Shown here one piece after another: positions 26,772-38,084 of a stretch of DNA of 64,000 nucleotides. Each line of letters starts with the position of its first letter. The first letter of the stretch is position 1. The position numbers were made by a program, and so were the translations under genes. The notes below the pieces were generated by a model. That model saw only the letters and a list, made by a program, of their open reading frames with translations. It had not been told where the DNA came from and searched no databases. Source of the stretch: Methanobrevibacter sp. (GTDB lineage: Archaea > Methanobacteriota > Methanobacteria > Methanobacteriales > Methanobacteriaceae); the NCBI RefSeq assembly GCF_017410345.1, contig NZ_JAFQQZ010000028.1, positions 35,713-99,712 of the forward strand. Direction: 5' to 3'.

Positions 26772-29372
26772 ATGATAAGAAAACAGACAAAAAGTTATTC
26801 AAAAAAAGAGATTTATAAAAATCTCCATCCTTACGTAAAAGAATGGTTTGAGAATAACTTTGATGACTTTACACCTGCACAGAAACAAGCGATTCCTGAA
26901 ATTCATAAGGGAAAGAACATACTTGTCTCATCACCAACAGGATCTGGAAAGACTCTGACCGCTTTTTTATCAGTCATAAATGAATTGACCGAACTTGCCG
27001 ATAAGGGAGAGCTTGAAGATAAAGTATACTGCATTTACATATCTCCACTAAAGGCTTTGGACAATGACATTGAAAGGAACCTGGACCAGCCACTTAGGGA
27101 AATAGAAAAGATAGCTAAAAAGCCTTTGGGAATTAGAAAAGCCGTAAGAACCGGAGACACCACCCAATACCAAAGAACAAAAATGTTGAAATCCCCTCCA
27201 CATATCCTAATTACAACTCCCGAAACATTGTCAATACTCCTCGTCGCCCCTAAATTCAGGGAAAAGCTTTCACATGTGAAATATGTGATAGTGGATGAGA
27301 TTCATTCATTGGCTGAAAACAAGAGAGGAGTCCATTTAAGCTTGTCTCTTGAGAGATTGCAGCATCTGATAGGGGGATATACAAGGATTGGACTCTCCGC
27401 TACAGTCAGCCCCCTTGAAGAGGTTGCAAAATTCCTTGTTGGATACGAATACGGAATAGAAAGGGACTGCATTCTAGTTGATATAGACTATCTGAAGGAA
27501 TTGGATATAGAAGTCATCTCTCCAGTTGACGATATTGTAATAGCTGACGATGAGGATACAAGGATGGCAACCTATGCACTGATTGATGACCTGGTGATGG
27601 AACACAAGACAACATTGATATTCACAAATACCCGTAGCGCAACTGAACGCTACGTTTATAATCTTAAAAAGCTCTATGGAGAGCACTTCAACAACAGTAA
27701 CATTATGGCTCACCACTCCTCACTATCCAAGGAATCAAGATTGGAAACCGAGGAAAAACTCAAAAAGGGAGAACTGAAAGCCGTAGTGTCCTCCACATCA
27801 CTTGAACTTGGAATTGATATCGGTTATATCGACCTTGTAATACTGATCAACTCTCCGAAATCAGTTTCAAGGGCATTGCAGAGAATAGGCAGAAGCGGAC
27901 ATAGGCTGCATGAAAAGTCAAAGGGAAGAATAATCGTTACAGATAGGGACGAACTTGTGGAATGTTCCGTGCTATTGAAGAATGCAAAGGAAGGGAAAAT
28001 CGACAATATTAAGATTCCAAAGGACTGCTTGGATGTGCTTTCACAGCATATCTATGGAATGGGAATCGAAAACCCTTGGGACATTGACTATGCCTATGAT
28101 GTAATTAGAAAAAGCTATTGCTATAAGGACCTAGAAAGGGACGACTACGAAGATGTCCTAAGCTATTTGGCAGGAGAATATGTGGAGCTTGAAGAGCGTT
28201 ACGTTTATGCAAAAATCTGGATTGACTATAAGGAAAATACCTTTGGAAAGAGAGGAAAACTGGCAAGAATGCTTTATTCAACAAATATAGGAACAATCCC
28301 AGACCATTCTGCGGTAATCGTAAAATGTGATGGCGAGGCAATCGGCAAGGTTGAAGAGGGCTTCATGGAAAAGCTAAAAAAAGGAGACAGCTTTGTCCTC
28401 GGTGGAAGAACATATAAGTTCAATTATGGAAAGGGAATGACAATCAATGTCTCTCCGGCATCAGGACCACCTACAATTCCTTCATGGTATTCCGAACAGC
28501 TGCCTCTGGCATTTGACCTTGCAGTTGACATTCAAAGGTTCAGATACATTCTTGAAAGCAAGTTCCAATATGGAAGGTCCAAGGAGGAAATAATAGAATT
28601 CCTCCATGAATACCTTTATGTTGACGAATTTGCGGCAAATTCCATTTACGAATACTTCAATGAACAGTTCCTATATGCCCAAATCCCACATAAGCAAAAG
28701 CTTCTTGTTGAGTATTATACAGGTTTTGGAGGAAGGAAATTCGTTGTTTTCCATAGCCTGTTCGGCAGAAAGACAAATGATGCGATTGCAAGGGCTGTGG
28801 CTTATGTTGCAAGTGACAGAAACAAAAGGAACATTACAATTTCAATCACAGACAATGGATTCTATTTAAGCTCAGACGGCAAGATGGGTGCATTGGAAGC
28901 GTTGAAGAGACTGACTCCGACCAATTTTGAGAACATATTGATAAGGTCACTTGACAAGACCGAAACATTGGCTAGCAGATTCAGGCATTGCGCCGGAAGA
29001 TCCCTTATGACATTAAGAAGGTATAAGGGTCATGAAAAGTCTGTAGGAAGACAGCAGGTCAGAGGAAAGATATTGCTCAAATACATTCAGGAAATGGACA
29101 ATAATTTCCCAATCCTCAAGGAATCAAGAAGGGAAGCCACTGAAGATTATATGGACATAAAAAATGCGAAAAGGGTCATTTCATGGATCCATAGCGGAGA
29201 GATGGAAATAAAGACAATAAATACAATCATTCCAAGTCCATTTGCATTCAATCTCGTCTCACAGGGATACCTTGAAGTCCTGAAACAAAATGACAAGTCT
29301 GAATTTACCAAAAGAATGCATAGGGCAGTCATAGAGAAAATAAAAGAGCAAATGGAAAATGATTATTATTGA
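26772..29372 (+). CDS. Lhr-type ATP-dependent helicase (aLhr2-like)
   Basis: Large superfamily 2 helicase thought to act in DNA repair or RNA handling. Q-like motif TPAQKQAI at 34-41, Walker [10 protein letters not shown] at 53-61, motif II VDEIHSL (about 174-180), motif III LSATVSP, motif IV-V region [12 protein letters not shown] and motif [11 protein letters not shown] (about 375-383). The following winged-helix, beta-bundle and C-terminal regions match the Lhr core; FHSLFGRK and YIQEMD fall there. 866 aa is the archaeal Lhr-core length, without the bacterial C-terminal extension. It differs from Hel308, which has DEIH but a distinct ratchet domain. Single-gene unit. Confidence 0.88.
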   Translation: MIRKQTKSYSKKEIYKNLHPYVKEWFENNFDDFTPAQKQAIPEIHKGKNILVSSPTGSGKTLTAFLSVINELTELADKGELEDKVYCIYISPLKALDNDIERNLDQPLREIEKIAKKPLGIRKAVRTGDTTQYQRTKMLKSPPHILITTPETLSILLVAPKFREKLSHVKYVIVDEIHSLAENKRGVHLSLSLERLQHLIGGYTRIGLSATVSPLEEVAKFLVGYEYGIERDCILVDIDYLKELDIEVISPVDDIVIADDEDTRMATYALIDDLVMEHKTTLIFTNTRSATERYVYNLKKLYGEHFNNSNIMAHHSSLSKESRLETEEKLKKGELKAVVSSTSLELGIDIGYIDLVILINSPKSVSRALQRIGRSGHRLHEKSKGRIIVTDRDELVECSVLLKNAKEGKIDNIKIPKDCLDVLSQHIYGMGIENPWDIDYAYDVIRKSYCYKDLERDDYEDVLSYLAGEYVELEERYVYAKIWIDYKENTFGKRGKLARMLYSTNIGTIPDHSAVIVKCDGEAIGKVEEGFMEKLKKGDSFVLGGRTYKFNYGKGMTINVSPASGPPTIPSWYSEQLPLAFDLAVDIQRFRYILESKFQYGRSKEEIIEFLHEYLYVDEFAANSIYEYFNEQFLYAQIPHKQKLLVEYYTGFGGRKFVVFHSLFGRKTNDAIARAVAYVASDRNKRNITISITDNGFYLSSDGKMGALEALKRLTPTNFENILIRSLDKTETLASRFRHCAGRSLMTLRRYKGHEKSVGRQQVRGKILLKYIQEMDNNFPILKESRREATEDYMDIKNAKRVISWIHSGEMEIKTINTIIPSPFAFNLVSQGYLEVLKQNDKSEFTKRMHRAVIEKIKEQMENDYY

Positions 29373-29536
29373 AAAATTTTATTAATATGAACATATTTTA
29401 AAAATTTTTAAATTAAAAAAACTTAAATTAAAAAAGTAAAGTTTAAATACTTGATGACTATATTTAAATACGTAATAAATTATAATAAATGAAACTATTG
29501 TAATTTAAAGATTTAATGTAAAAATGAGGTGATATG

Positions 29537-29911
29537 ATGGCTAAGATGAACTCAGTTATTTTAGGGTTTCTATTGACATTAGTCGTTTATTTATTCTTTG
29601 GACATTATGAATTCTGGGGTCTTTTGATTGTGGGATTCATTGTCGGATACATGGCTCACGAAGGAATACTTGGAGGAATGTGGAATGCAGCACTTGCAGG
29701 AGCATTCGGAACAATTGTAGCATCCGTCCTATTCATAATACTTGTTACCATAGGTGGAACCGCATTGATGGGACCTCTTGGAGGACTTACCGGATTTACC
29801 ATCTCTGGAATTTCAAGCCTGTTTGTAATTATCTATAATATAATCAAATATATGATAGTTATGGGAATAACCGGTGCTCTCGGTGGAGCCTTATCTAAAG
29901 AGAAAAATTAA
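29537..29911 (+). CDS. Small membrane protein, DUF5518-like
   Basis: Four hydrophobic segments fill the 124-residue protein: AKMNSVILGFLLTLVVYLFFG, LLIVGFIVGYMAHEGIL, the Gly/Ala-rich LAGAFGTIVASVLFIILVTI and a final stretch IIYNIIKYMIVMGITGALGG. The Gly-rich pattern GGMWNAALAGAFG is that of DUF5518, a family expanded in Methanobacteriales. GAGGTGAT ends three bases before the second of two adjacent ATGs, so translation starts at 29537. Integral membrane protein; function unknown. Confidence 0.7.
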   Translation: MAKMNSVILGFLLTLVVYLFFGHYEFWGLLIVGFIVGYMAHEGILGGMWNAALAGAFGTIVASVLFIILVTIGGTALMGPLGGLTGFTISGISSLFVIIYNIIKYMIVMGITGALGGALSKEKN

Positions 29912-30154
29912 TATTTTTTAATTTTTCTTAAATTTATTTTTTCTAATCTTTTCTATTTTTATAATCTTTTTTCACTATTTTTCGTTTTAAAACCAGTTTT
30001 ATCTTTATCTTTCCCATTTTCATCAATTGAAAATCCTTATTTTATTAAAAAAATATTAAACTTTAAATTATATGAAAAATAAAAAATTAATAAGAAATTG
30101 AATAAAAGATAATTATTTTAATAAAGATATAATTTTTTAGTTTTAGGTGATTTA

Positions 30155-30685
30155 ATGGTAGATGCAGAGAAGGCAAGGAAACCTAAAGGAAACAGGAATA
30201 AAAACACTAATTTACCAGACATAGATTTAAAGTCATTAATATTCGGTGCAGGAGCATATGCGTTTTTCCCGCTTGTTGCAAATCAATATGGGATAGATCT
30301 TTTAATGGCATTTGCAGCTATTGGACCGCTTTACATCGGTTATCAGGCAAAATCATATCTTAAGGCTGTTCTTTTAGGTATTGTCGGTGCGACACCATTA
30401 TTGTATTTGGCATTCGGAGGGCTTTTAGGAGCTTATACCCCTACAGAAATAGGGGATTTGATAACAAGCGTTGCAATATTAGGTCTTGGTGCATTGATGG
30501 CATTCTTTGGAGCTTACCTCTATCAGGAAAGAGCAAGGGCTAAAGAGGAATATGATGCCGCAAAAGGAATTAAAGGCACTAAAAATGTTCCTATAGAACC
30601 TAAAGAGAAAAAGTTCGAAGACACTGGTGATGTCAAAAAGAACATTGCAAACCTATTCCTTCCAAAAAGCAGAAGGAAAAAATAA
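30155..30685 (+). CDS. Hypothetical membrane protein, 176 aa
   Basis: Not recognised. A basic N-terminus of 30 residues precedes three to four membrane helices (about 31-50 FGAGAYAFFPLVANQ, 48-65, 68-90 and 98-122 ITSVAILGLGALMAFFGAYLY). The C-terminus is long, charged and cytosolic (about 123-176) and ends in PKSRRKK. AGGTGAT three bases before ATG fixes the start. It follows the DUF5518-like gene on the same strand but 240 bp away, behind a T-rich stretch, so a separate transcript is likely. Confidence 0.65.
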   Translation: MVDAEKARKPKGNRNKNTNLPDIDLKSLIFGAGAYAFFPLVANQYGIDLLMAFAAIGPLYIGYQAKSYLKAVLLGIVGATPLLYLAFGGLLGAYTPTEIGDLITSVAILGLGALMAFFGAYLYQERARAKEEYDAAKGIKGTKNVPIEPKEKKFEDTGDVKKNIANLFLPKSRRKK

Positions 30686-30776
30686 TCTAAAAAGAATCAA
30701 AACCAGATAAAAAAATCAGTATAAAAATTTAAAATAAAAAAAGTTAAAAAAAAGAAATAAGAAAAGAGAATTAAAT

Positions 30777-31868
30777 TTATGTAATAATCTTTTCAAATCC
30801 GCCATTTTCGAGTGCATTCTTGATTTCACGTGCAACTCTTCTTCCCATACTCATACCTTCACCATATTTGAGGTAACTGTATGAAGAACCTTCCATGAAG
30901 GTGTTTGTACCACCATCAGTTCTTGCACTTGTTTCAAATACAACAACTTCAAGGTTATCGTTTACAAGAGTTTGGATACAGAATGGACCGTTTAAACCAG
31001 GCTTTACTAATTCTGCAGCACTTTTAACCAATTTGTCACCGATTTCAAATGCTTGTGGAAGCAATGATTCCCTCATTACAACAGGGTGGTTACCGGTTAC
31101 AACATAGGATGGGCTGATGTCAATGGATAATTGGTCTTTAGCAGGCATTCTTACGAATCCGTCAATGCTGGATTCATATCTGCTGTCCATACCCATAAGT
31201 TCAACTTCATCATTCAATGCTGAGTAGAAGTAGTGGATACAGTAGTTACATCCGGATACGTACTCTTCAATGTGAGCTTGTTCAACATCTGCATCTTCAA
31301 TCCATCCACGTTCTTTCATTGCATCGATCTTTTCATTAAATTCTTCAGGAGATGAAGCTACAAAGTATCCTCTTCCACCTCTTGCTCCAGGGAATTTAAC
31401 CATTACAGCACGGTCAATTTTTGCAGGGTCGTCATATTTCATTGGGATTCTGATTTCACCGTTTACGAGCAATTTTCTTTCCAAGTCTCTTTCAGCTTCC
31501 CATCTTAAGATGTCTCTGTTACCGAACATTGGCACATTGAACTTATCTTCAACATTGTCTAAACCTGCATATGCAACAAAAGATCCATGAGGAATGACGA
31601 TTGCGTTCATGTCTCTTAATTTTTGTTGAACATCTTCGTTTACAATGTCTTCGAACTTATCGACAATGATATATTCATCTGCAACATCAAAACGTTGATA
31701 AGGAACTTCCCTGCCTTTTGCACATACAATAGCAGTTCTAAATCCTTCCTGTTTAGCACCGTTAAGAATATGCAAAGAAGTGTGACTACCTAAAGTTGCG
31801 ATAGTGATATTGTCTTTATCATATCCTTCCAAAATCTCCAATATTTTTTCTTTACTAACTTTTCCCAT
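30777..31868 (-). CDS. purP: FAICAR synthetase (formate-dependent AICAR formylation)
   Basis: ATP-grasp enzyme of archaeal purine synthesis that converts AICAR, formate and ATP to FAICAR, replacing the folate-dependent PurH step. The N-terminal domain starts with [20 protein letters not shown] (about 20-39) and includes [14 protein letters not shown]. The ATP-grasp region has [18 protein letters not shown] (about 149-166), [18 protein letters not shown] (about 201-218) and the metal site in [20 protein letters not shown]. 363 aa is standard. AGGAGAT before the ATG supports the start. The neighbouring genes are unrelated to purine synthesis. Confidence 0.95.
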   Translation of the reverse strand: MGKVSKEKILEILEGYDKDNITIATLGSHTSLHILNGAKQEGFRTAIVCAKGREVPYQRFDVADEYIIVDKFEDIVNEDVQQKLRDMNAIVIPHGSFVAYAGLDNVEDKFNVPMFGNRDILRWEAERDLERKLLVNGEIRIPMKYDDPAKIDRAVMVKFPGARGGRGYFVASSPEEFNEKIDAMKERGWIEDADVEQAHIEEYVSGCNYCIHYFYSALNDEVELMGMDSRYESSIDGFVRMPAKDQLSIDISPSYVVTGNHPVVMRESLLPQAFEIGDKLVKSAAELVKPGLNGPFCIQTLVNDNLEVVVFETSARTDGGTNTFMEGSSYSYLKYGEGMSMGRRVAREIKNALENGGFEKIIT

Positions 31869-32177
31869 TTTTAATCTCCTGAACGAAATATTTTTCTCAG
31901 AAATGAATCATAAATATAACAAGATATTTATCGATAATAATATTATATTTTTATAAACTTATAAAGTTTTATTATTGAAATTTTATTGCTATGATATGAA
32001 ACTAAATTAATTTCTAATTTTTAATAGAAAATAGTAAAAAATAATAAAAAATAATAAAAAATTAGAGTAAAATAAGGAAATTCCAAAAAACTATATAATT
32101 TATATTAAACAAATTTATTATTGTTAGACCAAATAATAGATTATTCAAATTATTAACAAAATATTCAATGTGAAAAT
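31869..32177. other. AT-rich divergent spacer
   Basis: About 309 bp between purP and the divergent phosphoesterase gene. It is AT-rich, with A-run repeats (AATAATAAAAA units at 32037-32062) and TATA-like TATATAATTTATA near 32092. I see no gene or structured RNA. Confidence 0.3.
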
Positions 32178-32726
32178 ATGCTAATCGGATTAATATCAGA
32201 CACCCATATTCCAGATAGAAGAGTAAAGCTTCCTCAAACAGTTTTGGAAACCTTTGAAGGAGTGGATTTGATCATTCATGCAGGAGACATAACAAGCGGG
32301 AGCGTCATGGATGAACTTGAGGCAATAGCTCCTGTAGTTGCAGTTGAAGGGAATATGGACAGGGTCCATGGAGACATTGATTTGCCTGTTTCAAGGGTTA
32401 TTGAAGTGGAAGGCCATAAGATTGGAGTGATACATGGAGAGGTTTATCCTAGAGGAGACACACAGCAATTATATTACCACGCACTCCAATTGGAAGTGGA
32501 CATTCTAGTAAGCGGACATTCACATGTGGCACAGCTTGAAAAGATAAAAAATGTCATTTTGGTAAATCCAGGAAGTCCGACAAATCCAAGACTGTCTGAT
32601 CCGTCTGTTGCATTGATGGAAATAAATGGAAACGATATCAGCATAGAATTCGTTCAAACCGGAAGGCCTGTCTGTTCAGCATTGAATTTCTATGAAGAGA
32701 AAGCCAAAAAGGATAAAGAAAAATAA
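32178..32726 (+). CDS. YfcE/MJ0936-type metallophosphodiesterase
   Basis: Calcineurin-like phosphoesterase with two metal ions. Motifs: SDTHIPD (residues 7-13), IIHAGDIT (about 34-41), AVEGNMDR (about 55-62), VIHGE (about 83-87) and VSGHSHVA (about 112-119). Length 182 aa and the set of motifs match MJ0936 and YfcE, which cleave phosphodiesters in vitro; the physiological substrate is unknown. It is 12 bp upstream of rlmE and cotranscribed with it. Confidence 0.88.
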   Translation: MLIGLISDTHIPDRRVKLPQTVLETFEGVDLIIHAGDITSGSVMDELEAIAPVVAVEGNMDRVHGDIDLPVSRVIEVEGHKIGVIHGEVYPRGDTQQLYYHALQLEVDILVSGHSHVAQLEKIKNVILVNPGSPTNPRLSDPSVALMEINGNDISIEFVQTGRPVCSALNFYEEKAKKDKEK

Positions 32727-32738
32727 AGGAGGGTTAAG

Positions 32739-33365
32739 ATGGGAAGCAAATGGCAAATGGAAAAGAAAAATGACCCTTATTATAAAAGAGCTAAAAGTGA
32801 AGAATACCGTTCAAGAGCATCATATAAACTCAAGCAACTTGATAAGAAATACAAGATCATTAAGGAGGGAGACACTGTAGTGGACTTAGGTGCAGCTCCT
32901 GGAGGATGGTCTCAGGTTGCATTGGAAAAGGTAGGGGAAGATGGAATCGTAGTGGGAGTTGACTTGAATAGGATCAAGCCATTCCGCGAACCTAACTATT
33001 ATGGCATTAGAGGGGATTTCACAAAGGAAATCGTACAGGAAAAGGTCATGGAATTGACAAATGGAAAGGTAAAGGTCCTGATGTCAGACGCCGCACCTTC
33101 CTTGACAGGAGTGAAGGACTTGGACCATTTAAGATCCGTTGACCTTGTTGAAGCAGTGTTCAAGATTGCAAATAACATCCTTGAAACCGAAGGGAATCTG
33201 GTAATCAAGGCATTCCAAGGCCCTGAATACAAACGTCTTTTAGACAGCATCAAATATGATTTCAGGAAAGTGAAGTCAACCAAGCCTCCATCCTCAAGAC
33301 AAAGAAGCAAGGAAATGTATATTGTAGGATTAGGCTATAGAAAAGGACCTAAAAATAAAAAATAA
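32739..33365 (+). CDS. rlmE: 23S rRNA (uridine-2'-O)-methyltransferase, RlmE/FtsJ family
   Basis: SAM-dependent methylase of the ribosomal A-loop. N-terminal DPYYKRAKSEEYRSRASYKL (about 9-28) includes the catalytic Lys region. SAM motif VVDLGAAPGGWSQVA (about 47-61), then VVGVDLNRI, VLMSDAAPSLTG (Asp catalytic) and LVIKAFQGPE (Lys). This K-D-K-E tetrad is the FtsJ hallmark. 208 aa, full length. AAGGAGGGTTAAG ends directly at the ATG, a strong site. The 12-bp spacing to the phosphodiesterase gene makes a two-gene operon. Confidence 0.93.
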   Translation: MGSKWQMEKKNDPYYKRAKSEEYRSRASYKLKQLDKKYKIIKEGDTVVDLGAAPGGWSQVALEKVGEDGIVVGVDLNRIKPFREPNYYGIRGDFTKEIVQEKVMELTNGKVKVLMSDAAPSLTGVKDLDHLRSVDLVEAVFKIANNILETEGNLVIKAFQGPEYKRLLDSIKYDFRKVKSTKPPSSRQRSKEMYIVGLGYRKGPKNKK

Positions 33366-33490
33366 TTATCTGAAAAATATAAAAAACTTAAAAAAATAGA
33401 AAAAAACTAAAAAATGACCATTCTACAAAATATAAAATTTAAATTAAAATTAAAACTAAAAAAAATAAAAAAAGTAAGTTAAATAAATTA

Positions 33491-33922
33491 TTATTTAACT
33501 GATAAACTATTATACGCTTCTTGAGCTATTTTTAAATCATCTTTTGCTTGTTGCAATCTTTTATCAACTTCTGAAGCCGGTTTTTTCATCGATAATGCAC
33601 TTTCAACATCACTTATATCATTTTGAACCCTTACAAGTTCCACCTGTGCATTCACATATTCTCTTTCCAAAGTGATATTGTTCATGGCATAAATCTTATT
33701 TCCAGTATCATTGTATAGAACCTCTAAATCAGCATAATCTGATTTCAATTGAGCCAACTGATCATATTGGGTACCTGAAGAGATACCTCCGGTCAAGCTG
33801 GAAGAGACTAAACTGAAACCAACATAAGCTATTGCAGCCACAGTAGCTATAATCATTATAACCCCTAAAACTGAAATTAGCATAGAAGTTGATTTGAATA
33901 GATTCAATCTTGATTTTCTCAT
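33491..33922 (-). CDS. Hypothetical single-pass membrane protein with coiled coil
   Basis: Not recognised. A basic N-terminus MRKSRLNLFKSTSML is followed by a membrane helix at about residues 15-38 (LISVLGVIMIIATVAAIAYVGF). The remaining 100 residues are helical with heptad-like pattern (YDQLAQLKSDYADLEVLYND and VQNDISDVESALSMKK), probably a coiled coil outside the cell. The Ser/Gly linker LVSSSLTGGISSGT separates them. The layout resembles archaellin- or secretion-related type IV pilin-like proteins only loosely; no class III signal site is clear. Confidence 0.6.
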   Translation of the reverse strand: MRKSRLNLFKSTSMLISVLGVIMIIATVAAIAYVGFSLVSSSLTGGISSGTQYDQLAQLKSDYADLEVLYNDTGNKIYAMNNITLEREYVNAQVELVRVQNDISDVESALSMKKPASEVDKRLQQAKDDLKIAQEAYNSLSVK

Positions 33923-34167
33923 AAATTCACCATAATATTATTTAAAAAAATAAACTAGCGTTACTATTAGTTTTAAATTTACATATATTTAAAATTATCA
34001 ATTGATTAGAAAAATAAGAAGGGATTAAAAAATTATAATTAAGAAGTGAAATTATAATCAAACAGTAAAATTATAATGAAATCAAAACAATTTTTCAATA
34101 TGATTATAATTAAAATTTAAAAAATTAAATAAACTTTTATAATATTAAATATAAAAACTATATTACA

Positions 34168-36171
34168 ATGAATTCCACTAACAAAACAAAAACATCACTT
34201 GCAAAATTTGAAGAGTTTTTCTCAACAACTTACAAGGATGATGTATTTGAAATTTTAGAAAAATATCCTGATGAAAGGTCACTTACAGTCAATTACGAAG
34301 ACTTGGAGATGTTTGATCCTGATTTGGCGGATTTGTTGATAGAAAAGCCTGATGAAGTAATTGCAGCTTCACAGAAGGCTATCAAGAATATCGATCCGTT
34401 AATGAAAGATGCCGAACTCAATATCAGATTTGAAAATCTTAACAATAACATTCCATTAAGCGACTTATTGAGTAAATACATCGGTAACTTTGTATCTGCT
34501 GATGGAATTGTAAGAAAGACTGATGAGATTCGTCCTCGTATTGAAACAGGAGTATTTGAATGTAGAGGTTGCATGAGACTTCATGAAGTGGAACAAACCT
34601 CTGGAAACCGCATTATGGAACCTTCATTATGTAGTGAATGTGGTGGAAGATCCTTCAGATTGCTTCAAGAGGAATCCAAATATATCGATACACAAAGCGC
34701 TAGAATGCAGGAACCTTTGGAAAACCTATCTGGAGGAACCGAACCAAAACAAATGCTTATGGTTCTGGAAGACGATTTGGTAGATGAATTGAATCCTGGA
34801 GATAAAGTCAGAATCACAGGAACCTTAAAGACATTTAGGGAAGAGAGAAGTGGAAAATTCAAAAATTACATTTACGTAAATCATATCGAACCATTGGAAC
34901 AGGAATTTGAGGAATTGGAACTTAGTGAAGAGGATGAAGAAAAAATATTGGAATTATCTAAAGATCCTCATATACACGATAAGATCATCAATTCAACTGC
35001 ACCCTCAATCAAAGGACACAGACATGTGAAGGAAGCTATTGCATTGCAGCTCTTCGGTGGGGCAGTTAAGGATTTGGAAGATGGAACCCGTCTGAGAGGG
35101 GACATTCACATTCTTATTGTTGGGGACCCTGGTATTGGTAAATCCCAGATACTCAAATATGTTTCAAAATTAGCTCCAAGAAGCGTATACACCAGCGGTA
35201 AAGGTACATCTGGTGCAGGGCTGACTGCAGCGGCAGTTAGAGACGAGCTTGGAGGATGGTCCCTTGAAGCAGGTGCATTGGTGCTTGGGGACCAAGGTAA
35301 CGTATGTGTTGACGAATTGGATAAGATGCGTTCAGAAGACAGATCTGCACTTCACGAAGCATTGGAACAGCAAACAGTAAGTATTGCAAAAGCGGGAATC
35401 ATGGCAACATTGAATACAAGATGTTCCGTTCTTGCAGCGGCAAACCCTAAATTCGGTAAATTTGACACTTATAAGGCTTTAGCATCCCAAATTGACTTGC
35501 CTTCCCCAATCCTATCTCGTTTCGACTTGACATTTGTACTTGAAGACAAGCCAAATGTGGAAAAGGATAAGGAATTGGCCCAACATATTCTTAAGACACA
35601 CCAATTTTCCAACATAGCATATGACATAGAGCCTGAATTGCTTAGAAAATATATTGCTTATGCACGTAAAAATGTTCACCCTGTACTTACAGATGGTGCA
35701 ACAAAAGTTTTAGAAGAGTTTTACGTATCCGTAAGAAGCGGTGCCGTGGAAGAGGATGCACCAGTGCCAATCACTCCAAGGCAATTGGAGGCCACCATCC
35801 GTTTAGCTGAGGCCAGTGCAAAACTCCAACTTAAAGATGAAGTGGAAGCTTCAGATGCCCTTAGAGCTGTAAGCTTGCAAAAATGGTGTTTGGAAAAAAT
35901 CGGAATGGATCCAGATACAGGCAAAATCGATATTGCAAGAGTTGAAGGAAGAACACCGACCTCTGAAAAAAATAAGATGAATACTGTGATGGCCGAGATT
36001 GAAACATTGGAAGAGGAATTTGATAATGTTCCAGTTAATATTCTAAAAGAACATCTTAGCGAAAACTTCAGTATAAGTGAAGAGAAGACTGATGAAATCT
36101 TAAAAACACTCAGATCTAAAGGGCTTATCTACGAACCTCGTCATGGCCAAGTAAAAACACTGAAGGATTAA
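34168..36171 (+). CDS. mcm: Replicative helicase MCM
   Basis: Hexameric helicase that unwinds DNA at the replication fork. N-terminal domain with zinc ribbon CRGCMRLHE ... CSECGG (about residues 132-168). AAA+ Walker A GDPGIGKS at 319-326, Walker [10 protein letters not shown] (about 382-390), sensor 1 AAANPKFGK, and arginine finger SPILSRFDL (about 446-454). A winged helix ends the protein (about 600-667). 667 aa is normal and no intein is present. There is no ribosome binding site, and TTTTATAAT lies about 30 bp before the ATG, so the mRNA appears leaderless. First of a block with aIF2-beta and nmd3. Confidence 0.96.
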   Translation: MNSTNKTKTSLAKFEEFFSTTYKDDVFEILEKYPDERSLTVNYEDLEMFDPDLADLLIEKPDEVIAASQKAIKNIDPLMKDAELNIRFENLNNNIPLSDLLSKYIGNFVSADGIVRKTDEIRPRIETGVFECRGCMRLHEVEQTSGNRIMEPSLCSECGGRSFRLLQEESKYIDTQSARMQEPLENLSGGTEPKQMLMVLEDDLVDELNPGDKVRITGTLKTFREERSGKFKNYIYVNHIEPLEQEFEELELSEEDEEKILELSKDPHIHDKIINSTAPSIKGHRHVKEAIALQLFGGAVKDLEDGTRLRGDIHILIVGDPGIGKSQILKYVSKLAPRSVYTSGKGTSGAGLTAAAVRDELGGWSLEAGALVLGDQGNVCVDELDKMRSEDRSALHEALEQQTVSIAKAGIMATLNTRCSVLAAANPKFGKFDTYKALASQIDLPSPILSRFDLTFVLEDKPNVEKDKELAQHILKTHQFSNIAYDIEPELLRKYIAYARKNVHPVLTDGATKVLEEFYVSVRSGAVEEDAPVPITPRQLEATIRLAEASAKLQLKDEVEASDALRAVSLQKWCLEKIGMDPDTGKIDIARVEGRTPTSEKNKMNTVMAEIETLEEEFDNVPVNILKEHLSENFSISEEKTDEILKTLRSKGLIYEPRHGQVKTLKD

Positions 36172-36186
36172 AAAAATTAAATTTTT

Positions 36187-36222
36187 TGCTTGATTAATTT
36201 CAAGCATTTTTCTATTTTTTAA
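36187..36222 (+). terminator. mcm terminator: hairpin and T-tract
   Basis: TGCTTGA and TCAAGCA (36187-36206) form a 7-bp stem with a 6-nt loop, 15 bp after the stop of mcm. It is followed by TTTTTCTATTTTTT, giving an intrinsic-type 3' end. Confidence 0.6.
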
Positions 36223-36421
36223 AGAATTTTTAAGCAATTTCATATTCGTTTTATTTAATTATATAATCCATTATATCATATTAATAAATACATTAATAAA
36301 TGATAAAAAATATAATTTATATTAATATAACTCAAATACTAATTTTATAAGACTTCAAATTTTATTTGATTATAATTATTGAAAATTAAAATTAATAACT
36401 ATTATTCATAGAGGTGAAAGA

Positions 36422-36829
36422 ATGGATGATTATGACAGTTTATTAAACAGAGCTATTGATCAATTGCCTCCTGAGGTATTTGAAACAAAAAGATTTGAAC
36501 CTGTAAAGGCATACTCTGTTATTCAAGGTAATAGAACCTTTATTCAAAATTTCAAAGATGTGGCAGACTCCTTAAACAGAGACCCACAGCATGTATTAAA
36601 ATACTTATTGAGAGAATTAGGTACTGCAGGTAACTTGGAAGGAGTAAGAGCAATCCTACAAGGTAAATTCAATCATTTCCTTATCAATGAAAGGATTGAT
36701 GACTATATTGAAAAGTATGTTATCTGCCATGAATGTAACAGACCGGATACCAAGATCATAAGGGAAGACAGAATATTCATCTTGAAATGTGCAGCATGCG
36801 GTGCAAAAGCTCCGCTTAAGCCATTATAA
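36422..36829 (+). CDS. Translation initiation factor aIF2 subunit beta
   Basis: Part of the aIF2 trimer that brings initiator Met-tRNA to the ribosome. An N-terminal helix (about residues 1-15, where it contacts aIF2-gamma) leads into the alpha-beta core ([38 protein letters not shown]). The C-terminal zinc ribbon is [16 protein letters not shown] ... LKCAACG (about 103-127, C-x2-C and C-x2-C). 135 aa, full length. GAGGTGA precedes the ATG. It is 250 bp after mcm and 103 bp before nmd3, a gene order seen in related archaea. Confidence 0.95.
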   Translation: MDDYDSLLNRAIDQLPPEVFETKRFEPVKAYSVIQGNRTFIQNFKDVADSLNRDPQHVLKYLLRELGTAGNLEGVRAILQGKFNHFLINERIDDYIEKYVICHECNRPDTKIIREDRIFILKCAACGAKAPLKPL

Positions 36830-36932
36830 TATTCTTCTTTATTTTTTTATTTTTTAATTAAAAACAGATTTATTTTCTAAATTGAAATGCCAATCATTTT
36901 TTCAAGCTTGATTTTTATTAGAGTGTTTTAAA

Positions 36933-37973
36933 ATGTTTTGTCCAGAATGCGGTGCAACCGATGTTGAAATGATAGATGGAATCTGCAAGAACTGCTTTTT
37001 AAAGAAATTCCAGCTTATGGAAATTCCTGAAAACATCACTGTAACCATCTGCAAGCACTGCAATGCCAAGTTGGAAGAGGGAAAATGGAAAGATGAATAC
37101 ATTCCGGAAGAGGAAATCATCTATAGGGCATTGGAGAGAAACATCACCGTTTCCGATTTGGCTGAAAACGAGGAGATTGAACTTGAAATCGACCAGATGA
37201 GAGGAACAATTGCAGAATGCTATGTTGAAGCCGTTGCAACCGTTTTAGGAGAGGAAGTTGTTGAAACACACACTCCGGATGTGAAAATCAATTACTCCGT
37301 CTGTCCTGATTGCAGCAAAAGAAATGCAGGATACTATGAAGCAGTGATACAGCTCCGTGCAGATGACAGAGAGCTTAAGGACGAGGAGATAAAAACTGCA
37401 GAAGAGATAATCGGCAGAACAATCGAAAAGCAATTCAAGAAGGACAAATTGGCTTACATCCCTCAAGTTGCCAAGCTTAAAGAGGGAAATGACTATTATA
37501 TAGGTTCCTTAAAATCCGCAAAGAAGGTTGTGGAACATCTTAAGGAAGAGTTTGGAGGAAGCACCAAGGAATCTCCAAGACTCATCAGCGAAGACAAATC
37601 AACTGGAAAGGGACTATACAGAATTTGGATATCCTTAAGGCTTCCAAAATTCGTCAAGGATGATTTCGTTAAATATCACGACAACATCTATCAAATCAAT
37701 GATGTCGATGGAAACAGAATCCAAGTGATAAACCTAGAAAATCAGGACATAATAGCTTTGAAATGGAGAGAATATGATTCCATTGAAAAGATGGAACATT
37801 TGGAAGGAATCCAAAAGGCAATCATTACAGCAAAATCTCCAAACAGCCTTCAGATTCTTGACCCTGACGACTATAGTCCGATTGATTTGGAAATGAATGA
37901 GAAACTGGAAAGATACGAAATCGGCGAAGAGATAGATGTGATTAAAATAGATGGAAAAATCTATATAATCTAA
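36933..37973 (+). CDS. NMD3-family 60S/50S ribosome-biogenesis protein
   Basis: Archaeal homologue of eukaryotic Nmd3, the adaptor for export of the large ribosomal subunit. In archaea it presumably acts in subunit maturation. N-terminal zinc motifs C3-x2-C6, C18-x2-C21 and C40-x2-C43 precede the core. Then C124-x2-C127 in CPDCSKRNAGYYEAVIQLR, the NMD3 signature (about 124-142). Downstream are KQFKKDKLAYIPQVAKLKEG and DYYIGSLKSAKKVVEHLKEE, then an extra SH3-like and OB-like region to residue 346. The protein is cytosolic. It lies between aIF2-beta and tyrS, all genes of translation. Confidence 0.92.
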   Translation: MFCPECGATDVEMIDGICKNCFLKKFQLMEIPENITVTICKHCNAKLEEGKWKDEYIPEEEIIYRALERNITVSDLAENEEIELEIDQMRGTIAECYVEAVATVLGEEVVETHTPDVKINYSVCPDCSKRNAGYYEAVIQLRADDRELKDEEIKTAEEIIGRTIEKQFKKDKLAYIPQVAKLKEGNDYYIGSLKSAKKVVEHLKEEFGGSTKESPRLISEDKSTGKGLYRIWISLRLPKFVKDDFVKYHDNIYQINDVDGNRIQVINLENQDIIALKWREYDSIEKMEHLEGIQKAIITAKSPNSLQILDPDDYSPIDLEMNEKLERYEIGEEIDVIKIDGKIYII

Positions 37974-38084
37974 AAACAATGCTTTAAAAAAAAAGAAAAA
38001 TGAAAATAAAAACAAATCATAATAATTAAAATTCATGATTATAAAAATTATCAATAACTGATTCAAAAAGAAAAGTGTGATTAT

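Noticed and set aside
32692..32880. 62-codon frame over the junction of the phosphodiesterase and rlmE genes
   Set aside because: It overlaps two well-supported genes in another frame and has shadow-type composition.
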